A stretch of DNA of 64,000 nt, taken from positions 3,643,001-3,707,000 of the forward strand of contig NZ_CP030041.1 of the NCBI RefSeq assembly GCF_003260975.1, in the 5' to 3' direction. The notes under the pieces are model-generated. The model worked only from the letters and a program-made list of their open reading frames with translations, ran no database searches and was not told where the DNA came from. Source of the stretch: Echinicola strongylocentroti. GTDB lineage: Bacteria > Bacteroidota > Bacteroidia > Cytophagales > Cyclobacteriaceae. Shown here piece by piece: positions 9,141 through 18,480 of the stretch (position 1 is the stretch's first letter; each line of letters starts with the position of its first letter). A program made the position numbers and the translations under genes.

Positions 9141-12100
9141 ATGAAGCGAAAAAATATACAGAAATTTTGTGCAGCCGCGCTGGTATTGCAAATGGGGTTT
9201 GCCGGTAGCTTGTGGGGGCAGGAGGTAGAAGAGGTCAAGGTCCAGCCCAACCAGCAGATGGAGTCCCTGATCGAAAAGGTGACAGGTAAAGTGGTCTCCA
9301 AAAGGACAGGCGAACCGCTGGAAGGACTCAGCATCGCCTATCAGGATCTTTCGGCCACCTTTACCAATTCCAATGGCGAATTTGAACTGATGGTACCCGC
9401 CTATACGACGACCATTCAGGTGAACTTCGGTGACCAGTTGGTCAAAGAAATCCCCCTAAAGGGCCGCAGTCAATTGGATATAGCTCTTTCGGATTTGGAG
9501 CTTGCAGCTGCTGGTAGCGGCTATGTACAGTTGCCTTATGAAGAGGCGGCACAAAGACACGTGACCAATGCGGTGACTTCGGTGGACTATACGGCAGCGG
9601 CCAAGCTAAAGGCCAGTTCGCCCGAGACCTTTGCCCAAGGAACCGCCGCCGGGGTCAATACGATCAGAAGGTCCGGCACCCCTGGAATGGGAGCAGACAT
9701 GTTTATCCGTGGTTTGGGATCCTTGAATGCCAGCACGCAGCCACTTGTGGTCGTGGATGGAATGATCTATGACCTGGATGCTTATCAAGGTTCTATCCTG
9801 AATGGCTATCGGTCCAATCCACTTTCCTTTTTGGATGTCAAGGACATCGATAACATCACTTATATCAAGGACGGTGGCTCCATTTATGGCACCAAGGGAG
9901 CCAATGGCGTTGTCCTGATCACCACTTCGCGTGCAAAGGACCTGACTACTAGGATCGATTTCCACACGTATGGAGGCGTCAATATCAAGCCCAAAAACTT
10001 GCCAGTGATGGAGGCGGATGAGTTTAAGCCTTACTATTCAGAAATGCTGGAGAGCAGCGGGCTGACGACCAATGAGGTCATCGGCAACCGTTATTTGAAC
10101 GAAACGCCAGATACTTTGGGGTATTATAATTACCACAATAACACCAACTGGCAGGATCAGGTCATGAAGACCAGCTATGACCAGAATTACTATATCAAAG
10201 TGTCCGGTGGGGACAATATTGCTCGCTACGCACTTTCCTTGGGACACTTGAAGAGCAACAGCATCATGGAAGGCGAGGACATGTCCCGCTCCAGCGTCCG
10301 GTTCAACGCGGATTTTCAGATCACCGAAAAGTTGACGGCCGGTACCAATATGTCCTTTTCCTATGCGGTGAACAACCTGCATGAATATGGCTATGGGGCT
10401 GAGGCGGTAAGTCCATTGTATTTGGGATTGGTCAAGTCCCCTTTCCTGGCTCCTAATATCTATTCCGACGAAGGCATCCAATCGCCCAATTTGAGTGATG
10501 TGGATTCGTTGGGCATTAGTAATCCTAGGTCTATTGTAGAGAACATGTCCGGCCAAAACAGGCGGTACAGGTTCTTCGGTTCGTATGATGCCAAGTACCA
10601 GTTCAATGAGCACTTTAGCTTGCAGACACTCTTTGGGCTGACCATTGACAAGAACCGGGAGTCTTTCTTTATTCCTGACTTGGGCACGGATGAGACAGAA
10701 GGCCCCAACGCAGAGATCCGCAACCAGATAGGCGGGCAAGTGCAGCGTCAGTTCAGCACCTACAGTGATACCCGTTTTGACTATTCCAAGACCTTCGGCT
10801 TTGCCCATGACTTGGACGTAGGACTAGGTTTTCGGTACAATAAAAACCAAATACAAGAAGACAGGGGCTATGCCTATAATTCCGGAACGGATGATTTGAT
10901 CACCTTGAACTCAGGGGTGGTGACCCTTAATGATGCCCGTGCTAGTGCAGGTGATTGGATATGGATGAGTTATTATGCAGACATCGATTACAGTTACCTG
11001 GACAAATATTTTGTCGATGTGGATGTGGCCGTGGACGGTTCTTCGCGCTTTGGAAAAGAAACTGCTGACGGGATAGGCCTGTTCAATCACCGCTTTGGTG
11101 TGTTCCCTTCCATAAAGGGTGCTTGGTTGATCTCTTCTGAAGACTTTATGTCCGAGGTAAACTTGGACCTGTTAAAGCTTCGGCTGAGCTATAGCCAGAC
11201 TGGTAATGACGGCATCGGCAATTACAAATACCTGCAAACCTACTCTGGCAGTAGCATGCTCGCATTGCAAGGCTTGGTAAGAAATAACCTGGCCAACGAA
11301 GAAATCCAGTGGGAAACCAACTCGAAGCTGAATGCGGGAATTGACATTGTGTCTCCCAACAGTATTTTTGGTCTTAGCGTGGACCTGTACCAAAACACCA
11401 TCAGCAATATGCTGACCCTTCAGCCGCTGGAGGCATTCACGGGCATGGAATATTACCTGGCCAATGGCGGGGAAATGGTCAATACCGGTGTGGATTTGGG
11501 GCTTTCAGCAAGGGTGCTCGACCGCGATGTGAAGCTGACTTTGGCGGCACAAGTGGGTACCTATAAAAATGAAGTGAAGCAGTTGCCTTATGATCAGCGC
11601 ATCACGCCAGTGGCTGGTGGTGAAGTGATCACCCAAGTGGGCGAGTCGGCCTCCATGTTTTACGGCTACCAGACCGAGGGCGTGTACAGTACTTCGGAAG
11701 AAGCCAGTACGGCAGGGCTTATGACGACGTTGCCAGACGGCACATTGGGAGCATTTGGCGCAGGTGATGTGAAGTTTGTGGACCAGAATAATGATAATGT
11801 CATCGATGAAAATGACAGAACGATCATTGGCGACCCGAACCCGGATTTCTATGGCGGGTTTTCGGCCCACGCAGAATATAAGCGATTCACCTTTGATGCT
11901 GCTTTTTCCTTTAGTGTAGGCAATGATGTCTATAATTATGTACGCCATGAGTTGGAGAGCATGTCCGGTTACGAAAACCAACTGGTCAGTGTACGTAATC
12001 GTTGGAGATCAGAAGGACAGGAGACCAATATGCCTCGATTGGCCTATGGTGACCCTATGGGCAACAGCCGCTTTTCCGATCGATGGGTCGAAGATGGTTC

Positions 12101-12329
12101 TTATCTCCGGTTGAAGACCCTCAGTGTGAATTACACCATCCCGATCGATGGTGACATCGTGAAGAATATCGATGTCTATGCCTCTGGCCAAAACCTGTTG
12201 ACCATTACCAATTACCTTGGTTATGATCCGGAATTCAGCTACACCAGTAGCGTATTTGGGCAGGGAGTAGACGTGGGGCTCACTCCACAGTTTACCAGTG
12301 TGATGTTAGGCCTTAAAATCGGACTGTAA
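9141..12329 (+). CDS. SusC-family TonB-dependent receptor, atypical (pair 2)
   Basis: 1062 residues. After an export signal (ending near GSLWGQE) there is a short carboxypeptidase-regulatory-like domain (about 50-120, VTGKVVSKRTGEPLEGLSI), then a plug (about 140-270, MFIRGLGSLNASTQPLVVVDG and GTKGANGVVLITTSRA) and a barrel. It departs from the standard pattern in three ways: no VVVGYG linker before the plug, a plug tail reading IKDGGSIYGTKGANG rather than the usual LKDASATAIYGSRGANG, and a C-terminus ending KIGL rather than an aromatic residue. It begins 17 nt after the FAS1 gene and its SusD follows closely. It probably imports a different or modified oligosaccharide from pair 1, or acts as a second channel in the same system. 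Confidence 0.93.
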   Translation: MKRKNIQKFCAAALVLQMGFAGSLWGQEVEEVKVQPNQQMESLIEKVTGKVVSKRTGEPLEGLSIAYQDLSATFTNSNGEFELMVPAYTTTIQVNFGDQLVKEIPLKGRSQLDIALSDLELAAAGSGYVQLPYEEAAQRHVTNAVTSVDYTAAAKLKASSPETFAQGTAAGVNTIRRSGTPGMGADMFIRGLGSLNASTQPLVVVDGMIYDLDAYQGSILNGYRSNPLSFLDVKDIDNITYIKDGGSIYGTKGANGVVLITTSRAKDLTTRIDFHTYGGVNIKPKNLPVMEADEFKPYYSEMLESSGLTTNEVIGNRYLNETPDTLGYYNYHNNTNWQDQVMKTSYDQNYYIKVSGGDNIARYALSLGHLKSNSIMEGEDMSRSSVRFNADFQITEKLTAGTNMSFSYAVNNLHEYGYGAEAVSPLYLGLVKSPFLAPNIYSDEGIQSPNLSDVDSLGISNPRSIVENMSGQNRRYRFFGSYDAKYQFNEHFSLQTLFGLTIDKNRESFFIPDLGTDETEGPNAEIRNQIGGQVQRQFSTYSDTRFDYSKTFGFAHDLDVGLGFRYNKNQIQEDRGYAYNSGTDDLITLNSGVVTLNDARASAGDWIWMSYYADIDYSYLDKYFVDVDVAVDGSSRFGKETADGIGLFNHRFGVFPSIKGAWLISSEDFMSEVNLDLLKLRLSYSQTGNDGIGNYKYLQTYSGSSMLALQGLVRNNLANEEIQWETNSKLNAGIDIVSPNSIFGLSVDLYQNTISNMLTLQPLEAFTGMEYYLANGGEMVNTGVDLGLSARVLDRDVKLTLAAQVGTYKNEVKQLPYDQRITPVAGGEVITQVGESASMFYGYQTEGVYSTSEEASTAGLMTTLPDGTLGAFGAGDVKFVDQNNDNVIDENDRTIIGDPNPDFYGGFSAHAEYKRFTFDAAFSFSVGNDVYNYVRHELESMSGYENQLVSVRNRWRSEGQETNMPRLAYGDPMGNSRFSDRWVEDGSYLRLKTLSVNYTIPIDGDIVKNIDVYASGQNLLTITNYLGYDPEFSYTSSVFGQGVDVGLTPQFTSVMLGLKIGL

Positions 12330-12367
12330 TCATGGAAAAGTTAACAAGAATTTTAAAAGCTTCAACT

Positions 12368-14149
12368 ATGAAAATGATACCTATTCCTGTCAAGAAATAC
12401 CTCGGTATGGCAATGCTGAGCGTGGGGCTATTTTCCTGCTCGGATATGCTGGAAGTGGAGCCATCTGCGGAGCTGGACAAGGACCGCTACTACCAAAATG
12501 AATTCGATGCGGATGCAGCGGTCATAGGGGTATATGGGAAATTGATGCAATTTGCCGAGCAATATGTCGTGCTGAATGAGGCTAGGGCCGATCTAATGGA
12601 TGCTACGATGATGGCTGACTCAGATATAGCGGCACTTAACAATCATTCGGTAGTGGCATCCGATGACAATAAATATGCTGACCCAAGGACTTTTTATGAG
12701 ATCATCGTCAACTGTAACGATGCTTTGGAAGGCTTGGAGAAAATGCGTGATGAAAACCGGATCACCGAAGATCAGTATGTCCAGCGGTATTCGGATCTTG
12801 GAGCGGTCCGCTCTTGGGTGTACCTGCAGCTGGGGATTCACTTTGGGGAAGTACCCTATGTGACCCAGAGCCTGGAATCTATCGACGACGTCAATAACCC
12901 TTCCTTGTCTCCAAGGCTGAGCTTACCGGAGTTAGTGGACGAGCTAGTGAAGTTTATGGAAACACTGCCTTATATGGATCCTTATCCGAATAATGTCAGC
13001 TTGGTGGGGAACTATGACGGGTATGACATGAGCAAGTTCTTTGTCAATAAAAGAATGGTTTTGGGGGATTTATACCTCTGGCAGGGCAGCTATCAGCTTG
13101 CCGCAGAAAACTACCGCTATGTGATGGAGACAGGTACAAGGTTAAATGGTGCGGGTGACAATGATTATTATAATAGGTATAAGATGTCATGGTCTGGATC
13201 CACCTATAACGTGAACTACGATAAGGAAAATGACATCAGGACACTGCAAAACAACAATTCTAATGGATGGAGATCCATGTTTGGAAGGCCTTCCAATGAT
13301 CGGGATGAGCGTACCGAGTGGCTTTGGATCATGCACTATGACAGTGATTTTGCTCCAGAATATCCTTTTGTTAGGCTATTTGCCAACACGGGCGATGGAG
13401 AATATCACCTTAAGCCTTCCCAGACTATTTTGGATTTATGGAATGCCGACGAGCAGTACAACAGTTTTGAATTTGATGCTAGAGGAATATTGAGCACCCA
13501 AAATTGGGATACCGATTATCCAGAAGTAGGGAAATATACATTTAACTATGACGCGATATCTTCTCCGCTTGTGAAGAATGGGAAATGGTTTTTGGAGCGT
13601 GCATCCAGCATTCACCTGAAATTTGCCGAAGCGGCCAATCGGGACAATGCTATTGATGAACTGCCAAAGCTGGCCAGGGCATTGGTGAATGAAAGTTTAG
13701 GTGGTGCCTATACTCCTGATGATTTCTCTGGAGATGATGTGACTGATATTCAGAACACCTTGTACCTACCTTATCCGTATGATTTTGATGCCAGAAATGG
13801 CAACTATCCCTATTATAGAAGCAGTTGGTACCGTCATCAAGGTATCAGGGGGAGAGCATATTTGCCTCCTAGAGAGCTCCCCGAAGATATGGAAGGTGGT
13901 GAAGCAGAGAGAGAGTGGACAGAAGACCTGATCATGGATGAGCTGGCGCAAGAACTGGCCTTTGAAGGACACCGCTGGCCGCAATTGTTGCGGATAGCCA
14001 TGCGGAGAAACGATCCATCGGTTTTGGCCGATAGGGTCTATGATAAAATGTCCTCGTCCAATAACCCAGAAACCGTAGGCAGAGCACCAGGAGTACGGGC
14101 AAAATTAATGGCCGGTGACTGGTTTTTACCTTTTCATTGGGAAGAGTAG
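12368..14149 (+). CDS. SusD-family glycan-binding lipoprotein (pair 2)
   Basis: 593 residues from the ATG at 12368, chosen because it gives a compact lipoprotein signal ending GLFSCSD. An upstream in-frame ATG at 12332, only 2 nt after the SusC stop, adds 12 residues and cannot be excluded. SusD/RagB features include the first repeat helix AAVIGVYGKLMQFAEQ, the AVRSWVYLQLGIHFGEVPYV segment and the late DELAQELAFEGHRWPQLLRIAMR helix. It is longer than typical SusD proteins (about 500-550), with extra aromatic-rich loops around 260-330 (YYNRYKMSWSGSTYN). It should cap the preceding atypical SusC. It is the last gene of the first operon; a stem-loop follows at 14181. Confidence 0.93.
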   Translation: MKMIPIPVKKYLGMAMLSVGLFSCSDMLEVEPSAELDKDRYYQNEFDADAAVIGVYGKLMQFAEQYVVLNEARADLMDATMMADSDIAALNNHSVVASDDNKYADPRTFYEIIVNCNDALEGLEKMRDENRITEDQYVQRYSDLGAVRSWVYLQLGIHFGEVPYVTQSLESIDDVNNPSLSPRLSLPELVDELVKFMETLPYMDPYPNNVSLVGNYDGYDMSKFFVNKRMVLGDLYLWQGSYQLAAENYRYVMETGTRLNGAGDNDYYNRYKMSWSGSTYNVNYDKENDIRTLQNNNSNGWRSMFGRPSNDRDERTEWLWIMHYDSDFAPEYPFVRLFANTGDGEYHLKPSQTILDLWNADEQYNSFEFDARGILSTQNWDTDYPEVGKYTFNYDAISSPLVKNGKWFLERASSIHLKFAEAANRDNAIDELPKLARALVNESLGGAYTPDDFSGDDVTDIQNTLYLPYPYDFDARNGNYPYYRSSWYRHQGIRGRAYLPPRELPEDMEGGEAEREWTEDLIMDELAQELAFEGHRWPQLLRIAMRRNDPSVLADRVYDKMSSSNNPETVGRAPGVRAKLMAGDWFLPFHWEE

Positions 14150-14180
14150 AAGGCCTTTGTCGTCAGAATGACAGTCGAAT

Positions 14181-14209
14181 AGCCTGATTTGGTTAAACGA
14201 AATCGGGCT
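14181..14209 (+). terminator. Stem-loop after first SusCD operon
   Basis: AGCCTGATTT at 14181-14190 pairs with AAATCGGGCT at 14200-14209 with a single G-T wobble and a 9-nt loop. It lies 31 nt after the SusD stop. There is no clean T-run after it, so it may terminate weakly or protect the 3' end. Confidence 0.45.
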
Positions 14210-14331
14210 TGTAGCCAATAAAAACAAAAAGCATAAAAATGTATACGAAACAACTATAAAGATTTTAGGCAACCGTTTGTACTGTAAGTAGAAAGCACTA
14301 TATTATGCCAATATTACCAATCACCCAACAA

Positions 14332-14508
14332 ATGAAAAAGTACGTTAATCTAAGAGGGAAGTCTGGCCTTAGCTGGAAGACACGATTGTTGGTTTATTTG
14401 GCAACTATGCTATTATGTATCTTGGCTGCTAATTTTCGCCCCCAAATACAACACTTCGCAGGAAATACAAACAACGCTAATGTTCGAATTTCCACCATTG
14501 AAGAATAA
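14332..14508 (+). CDS. Possible 58-residue membrane peptide upstream of the PL11 gene
   Basis: A short frame begins at ATG 14332 (or 14305) and stops at 14508, three bases before the ATG of the rhamnogalacturonan lyase gene. It encodes a basic N-terminus (KKYVNLRGKSGLSWKTR) and one strongly hydrophobic stretch (LLVYLATMLLCILAAN) followed by a polar tail, so a small inner-membrane or exported peptide is possible. I do not recognise a family. Its tight spacing with the next gene suggests translational coupling or a leader peptide, but it may also be chance. It is the only credible frame in the 362-nt gap. Confidence 0.35.
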   Translation: MKKYVNLRGKSGLSWKTRLLVYLATMLLCILAANFRPQIQHFAGNTNNANVRISTIEE

Positions 14509-14511
14509 ACC

Positions 14512-16392
14512 ATGTTAACCAACTTATTAACCAACGGCAAGGTGATGAACCTTGCCGTTCTATTATCCTTAGGATTGACATATTCCACGTCTGCTCAGCA
14601 ATCGCGACAAATGGAAAACTTGGATAGGGGCGTCGTCGCTATCCCGACAGAAGCGGGAGGTAACTTTGTCAGTTGGCGGGTGCTAGGCACAGAACCGGAA
14701 GAGCTCAGCTTTAACCTGTACCGGATTGCAGCATCCGGAGAAGCCAAAAGACTTAATCCAACACCACTGACCAAATCCAGTAGTTTTTTGGATGAAGAAG
14801 CTCCCGAAAAGGAGGTTTCCTATGAAGTAAGGGCCATCATCGATGGCCAAGAACAGCAAGGGATAAAACCTGCCGCTGTATGGGAAGAAGACTTCCTTTC
14901 GATATCCCTCCAAACCCCAGAAGGCTATATGCCTAATGATGCTTCCGTAGGCGATCTGAACGGTGATGGCCAATACGAAATCGTGCTCCACCAAGCGGGC
15001 AAAACACACGATAATTCCCATAAAGGCCTCACGGATCCACCGATCCTTCAAGCTTATACCCTAGAAGGCGAAATGCTCTGGGAAATCAATTTGGGCAAAA
15101 ATATCAGAGATGGTGCACACTATACGCAGTTTATGGTCTATGACCTGGATGGCGATGGTAAGGCAGAGGTGGCCTGTAAAACGGCCGATGGTACCACCGA
15201 TGGCCTAGGAACGGTCATTGGGGATCCTGAAGCAGATTGGCGCAATGAGGATGGTTACATTCTGGAAGGGCCAGAGTTCCTGACGATTTTTGATGGCCTG
15301 ACCGGCAAAGCATTGGCGACCACTGATTATATTCCTCCAAGATATCCCGGAAAATTACACCCTACGACAGAAGAACTTAAATCCCTATGGGGCGATGGCT
15401 ATGGCAATCGCATGGATCGTTTTTTGGCTGGGATAGCATACCTGGACGGGGAGCGCCCCAGCTTGATCATGACCCGTGGATATTATACGCGGACGGTACT
15501 GGCTGCGTGGAATTGGCGCGATGGAGAACTTTCCGAGGTGTGGACATTTGATAGCGAGGATGGTGATCCGGCGCACAAACCGTATGGTGGCCAAGGCTAC
15601 CACAGCCTATCTGTAGGGGATATTGATGAAGACGGTAAAGATGAGATTGTGTTTGGTGCCATGGCCATTGATGATGATGGTGCTGGGATTTATAGCACGG
15701 GGCTGGGGCATGGAGATGCGCTGCACCTGTCTGATATTGATCCAGAGCGACCAGGTATGGAGGCTTTTGGTATCCACGAACATGTGAAGCACGAGCATGG
15801 CACCAATTTAAGGGACGCCGCTACCGGGGAGATTATTTGGTCGTATTCTTCGCCAGATGTGGGAAGGGGTTTGGCCATCGATATAGATCCCCGATACCAA
15901 GGATACGAATGCTGGGCTTCTGGTGAAGGGCTGCATGGTCTTTGGAATGTGAAGGGAGAGCAGATTTCAGCAAAAAAACCTCACTCCTGCAATATGGGCA
16001 TCTGGTGGGACGGTGACTTGCTCCGTGAAATCCTCAATGGTGTGGACATTGACAAGTGGGACTTTGAGAATGAACGTTCCCAAAGGATTTTTACCGGAGA
16101 GGATTATCGCATGGCCAAAAACAACGGCACCAAATCCAACCCTGCTTTGTGCGCAGATATCTTTGGAGATTGGCGGGAAGAACTGATCGGAAGGACGGCT
16201 GATGGCAGTGAGTTGCGGATTTTCAGCACCACGATTCCTACGGAATACCGCTTTTACACATTGATGCATGATCCAGTATATCGCCTGAGCATTGCCTGGC
16301 AAAACGTGGCCTACAACCAACCCGCCCACACTGGCTTTTACCTAGGAGCAGGAATGGCCAAACCACCAAAGCCAAGGATTAGTGTTAAGTAG
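14512..16392 (+). CDS. Rhamnogalacturonan endolyase, PL11 family
   Basis: 626 residues. An export signal is present; the first ATG (14512) gives a long n-region, and the in-frame ATG at 14545 (MNLAVLLSLGL) is an equally good start. The mature protein begins with a fibronectin-like region (FVSWRVLGTEPEELSFNLYR) that is characteristic of PL11 enzymes such as Bacillus YesW and YesX. Calcium-binding DxDGDG-type motifs of the beta-propeller follow: GDLNGDGQYEIVLH, DLDGDGKAEVACKTADG and GDIDEDGKDEIVFGAM. PL11 enzymes cleave the rhamnose-galacturonate linkage of the rhamnogalacturonan I backbone by beta-elimination and need Ca2+. This is the strongest pointer to RG-I as the substrate. It lies downstream of the two SusCD pairs. 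The length matches the family. Confidence 0.95.
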   Translation: MLTNLLTNGKVMNLAVLLSLGLTYSTSAQQSRQMENLDRGVVAIPTEAGGNFVSWRVLGTEPEELSFNLYRIAASGEAKRLNPTPLTKSSSFLDEEAPEKEVSYEVRAIIDGQEQQGIKPAAVWEEDFLSISLQTPEGYMPNDASVGDLNGDGQYEIVLHQAGKTHDNSHKGLTDPPILQAYTLEGEMLWEINLGKNIRDGAHYTQFMVYDLDGDGKAEVACKTADGTTDGLGTVIGDPEADWRNEDGYILEGPEFLTIFDGLTGKALATTDYIPPRYPGKLHPTTEELKSLWGDGYGNRMDRFLAGIAYLDGERPSLIMTRGYYTRTVLAAWNWRDGELSEVWTFDSEDGDPAHKPYGGQGYHSLSVGDIDEDGKDEIVFGAMAIDDDGAGIYSTGLGHGDALHLSDIDPERPGMEAFGIHEHVKHEHGTNLRDAATGEIIWSYSSPDVGRGLAIDIDPRYQGYECWASGEGLHGLWNVKGEQISAKKPHSCNMGIWWDGDLLREILNGVDIDKWDFENERSQRIFTGEDYRMAKNNGTKSNPALCADIFGDWREELIGRTADGSELRIFSTTIPTEYRFYTLMHDPVYRLSIAWQNVAYNQPAHTGFYLGAGMAKPPKPRISVK

Positions 16393-17002
16393 TGAGTAGT
16401 GAGATATGAGATGTGAGACAAAAAATCCAAATTCCCCCTTTTAGGGGTTAGGGGGTAAACGGCTGTGCCCCGGTAAGGGTAGTATTGAGCTTTGGGCTTT
16501 TTTGGAGTATAAGGGCTCAGTTTTGGACATGCTGTGATATGGCTCTTGTTATAATCAGGTAGTGAGAGGTGAGATATGAGACGTGAGACATGAGACTAAA
16601 AATCCAAACCCCCTTTTAGGGGGTTAGGGGGTTAAGCCGTTGTACCGGGGGCTGTGTCCTCTTTATAATCAGATAGTGAGACGAATTCCTCTCCCGCGCT
16701 TTTGTTTGTCCAAAACCCCCATCTTTTAATTTTACACCCTTCCAATTCAAAACCGACCATGACAGACCAGAAGAGTTTCGTCAGTGTTTATGCTTACTTT
16801 AAACCCGGAATATGCATTAGCCTATCTGTTGCGACCTGAAACTGCTTCAAAATCAGCCGTTTCACATTAGTTTTCGGCATAACCGTAGCGGTGCTACGCT
16901 AATGCCTCCAAACTAACTGATTTTCTTGCAATTTCAGCTCTCACTACGATTCCTAACGCATAATCCGGGTTAAACCCAGAATTTAAAAAAAACACAGACA
17001 TC
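16393..17002. repeat. 610-nt gap with duplicated G/C-tract units and a long palindrome
   Basis: No gene is visible. The first half has two partial copies (about 16391-16480 and 16559-16660) of a unit made of TGAGATRTGAGAC-like runs, a C5-T4-A-G4/5 stretch and a following G run. Copies of TTATAATCAGRTAGTGAGA occur near 16549 and 16663. The second half contains the palindrome listed separately at 16801. Confidence 0.7.
16801..16972. repeat. Long imperfect palindromic element (~170 bp)
   Basis: The left arm starts AAACCCGGAATATGCATTAG (16801-16820); the right arm ends CTAACGCATAATCCGGGTT (16953-16971), its near reverse complement. Inner blocks also pair (CTGAAACTGCTTCAAAATCAG against CTGATTTTCTTGCAATTTCAG), as does a short central stem CGTAGC-GGT-GCTACG. 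The structure resembles a miniature inverted-repeat or REP-like element rather than a simple terminator. It ends about 30 nt before the next ATG, so it lies in that gene's leader. Confidence 0.7.
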
Positions 17003-18292
17003 ATGAAGCATTCTTTTTGGTTAGTTGGTTCGGCAGTTTTATTGGCTTGTGCCTGTAGCCCGGCAAAGAAAGAGGAAAAACCGTTACAGTTTACCGTTAC
17101 CAATCAAGCGTCACTGGCATTGACAGATAAGCCAGTAACGATCAAAAGGGGCGATATTCCTGGCCTGGAAGGGCATTCCGGCAAATTGCCTTTGGTGATT
17201 TCAGCATCGGATACCATTGCCTCCCAGTGGGATGATACCGATGGTGACGGAAGGTGGGACGAGGTGTTTTTTGTCACTGACCTTGCGGCAAATGATACCA
17301 AAACCTTTACGGTAGGCTGGGCTGAAGAAGCACCTGAATTTGCCCCGCGCACCAGTGTGCGCTTTGGTAAGCGTGAAGGGGCAGACATTCCAGTTCATCC
17401 GGCACTGGCAGACACCTTGCCAGCAGATGGGCTGCCCAAAAGTGTGGGCTACCAGCCTTATCAAACCGACGGCCCTAGCTGGGAAAATGATAAAGTGGGT
17501 TTCCGCCACTATTTTGATGGCCGAAATGCCAAGGACCTCTTTGGCAAGAAAACATCCGCCATGAGCCCAGAAGATGTGGGAATCAACAGTGAGGGAGCTG
17601 TAGAAGACAATTACCATGTGATGCATGACTGGGGACGGGACATTTTGGCGGTTGGCAATTCAGTCGGTCTGGGAGGTGTCGCTCTGATGATTGACGATGA
17701 ACCGGCAAGAATGGGCGTTACCGTAAACGATGCTGTCAATAATGTAGAAGAAAGCATTTTCCAAATCGTAAAAGAAGGTCCCGTTCGCTCGGTGATCCAG
17801 TACAATTACAATAATTGGCAAACGCATGACCGCAGCTATGATGTGCAGGAAGTAAGCAGCATCTGGCCGGGCATGTATGCTTATAAAAATGCCGTTTCCG
17901 TGGATGGAATGCAAGGGGACGAGACACTTTTGGTGGGCTTGGTAAATATCAACAATGATCATGAACTGAGTGAAATCGAAGTCAACGATGATTGGGTGGT
18001 GTTATTGACCCATGACCAGCAGAGTTATGAAAAAGAATGGTGGCTTGGTATGGCCCTGATCCTGCCAAAAGCTGTGTACGAGGGGTACACAGAAGCCCCC
18101 AAAGAAGGACCACTATCCAATACCTACCTCGCAAAGCTAAAAGTGGACAATGGCAAACCTGTCGAGTATTTTGCTGCTGCAGGTTGGGAACTGTCCGAAG
18201 AGCAGTTTACTGACAGGGACTATTTTACCCAATACATCACTCATCTCGTAGAGCAGCTCAGTGCTGAGGTTACGGTGGATTGGGAAGAATAA
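17003..18292 (+). CDS. DUF4861-like lipoprotein
   Basis: 429 residues with a lipoprotein signal (AVLLACACSPAKKEE). The mature protein opens with FTVTNQASLALTDKPVTI, a beta-rich start, then DDTDGDGRWDEVFFVTDLA, which looks like an acidic Ca2+-type loop, and later HDWGRDILAVGNSVGLGGVAL and VQEVSSIWPGMYAYKNAVSV. This pattern fits the DUF4861 family as I remember it, a family common in rhamnogalacturonan loci and often next to unsaturated-galacturonyl hydrolases. The precise activity is not certain. Position between the PL11 gene and other RG-I genes supports a role in pectin breakdown in the periplasm or at the cell surface. Confidence 0.75.
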   Translation: MKHSFWLVGSAVLLACACSPAKKEEKPLQFTVTNQASLALTDKPVTIKRGDIPGLEGHSGKLPLVISASDTIASQWDDTDGDGRWDEVFFVTDLAANDTKTFTVGWAEEAPEFAPRTSVRFGKREGADIPVHPALADTLPADGLPKSVGYQPYQTDGPSWENDKVGFRHYFDGRNAKDLFGKKTSAMSPEDVGINSEGAVEDNYHVMHDWGRDILAVGNSVGLGGVALMIDDEPARMGVTVNDAVNNVEESIFQIVKEGPVRSVIQYNYNNWQTHDRSYDVQEVSSIWPGMYAYKNAVSVDGMQGDETLLVGLVNINNDHELSEIEVNDDWVVLLTHDQQSYEKEWWLGMALILPKAVYEGYTEAPKEGPLSNTYLAKLKVDNGKPVEYFAAAGWELSEEQFTDRDYFTQYITHLVEQLSAEVTVDWEE

Positions 18293-18309
18293 AGAGATGG
18301 TGGTTCTAT

Positions 18310-18418
18310 TCATTGCGAATGGAGCGATAGCGGAGTGAAGCCATCTCATATGATGGAGACGAGAGATCGCTTCGTTTACGATAATCATCCTGACACAGGC
18401 GATTCTTTCTCGCAATGA
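18310..18418. repeat. 109-bp inverted-repeat element, copy A
   Basis: Perfect 9-bp terminal inverted repeats TCATTGCGA (18310-18318) and TCGCAATGA (18410-18418) enclose an internal stem GAAGCCATCTC (18337-18347) with GAGATCGCTTC (18363-18373). A degenerate copy lies at 57450-57570. It sits just after the stop of the DUF4861-like gene. No protein is encoded; it is probably a non-autonomous repeat. Confidence 0.75.
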
Positions 18419-18480
18419 AGGCCTCCCAGTCAACCACTAAATAGAATAAGATACCCGTAACCCATTAAAAAGGTTATAAA

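Noticed and set aside
10038..10808. 256-codon minus-strand frame inside SusC pair 2
   Set aside because: Antisense shadow of the SusC barrel with no recognisable motif.
16391..16600. Repeat runs resembling a CRISPR array
   Set aside because: The units are short, degenerate and without regular spacers, and no cas gene is present.
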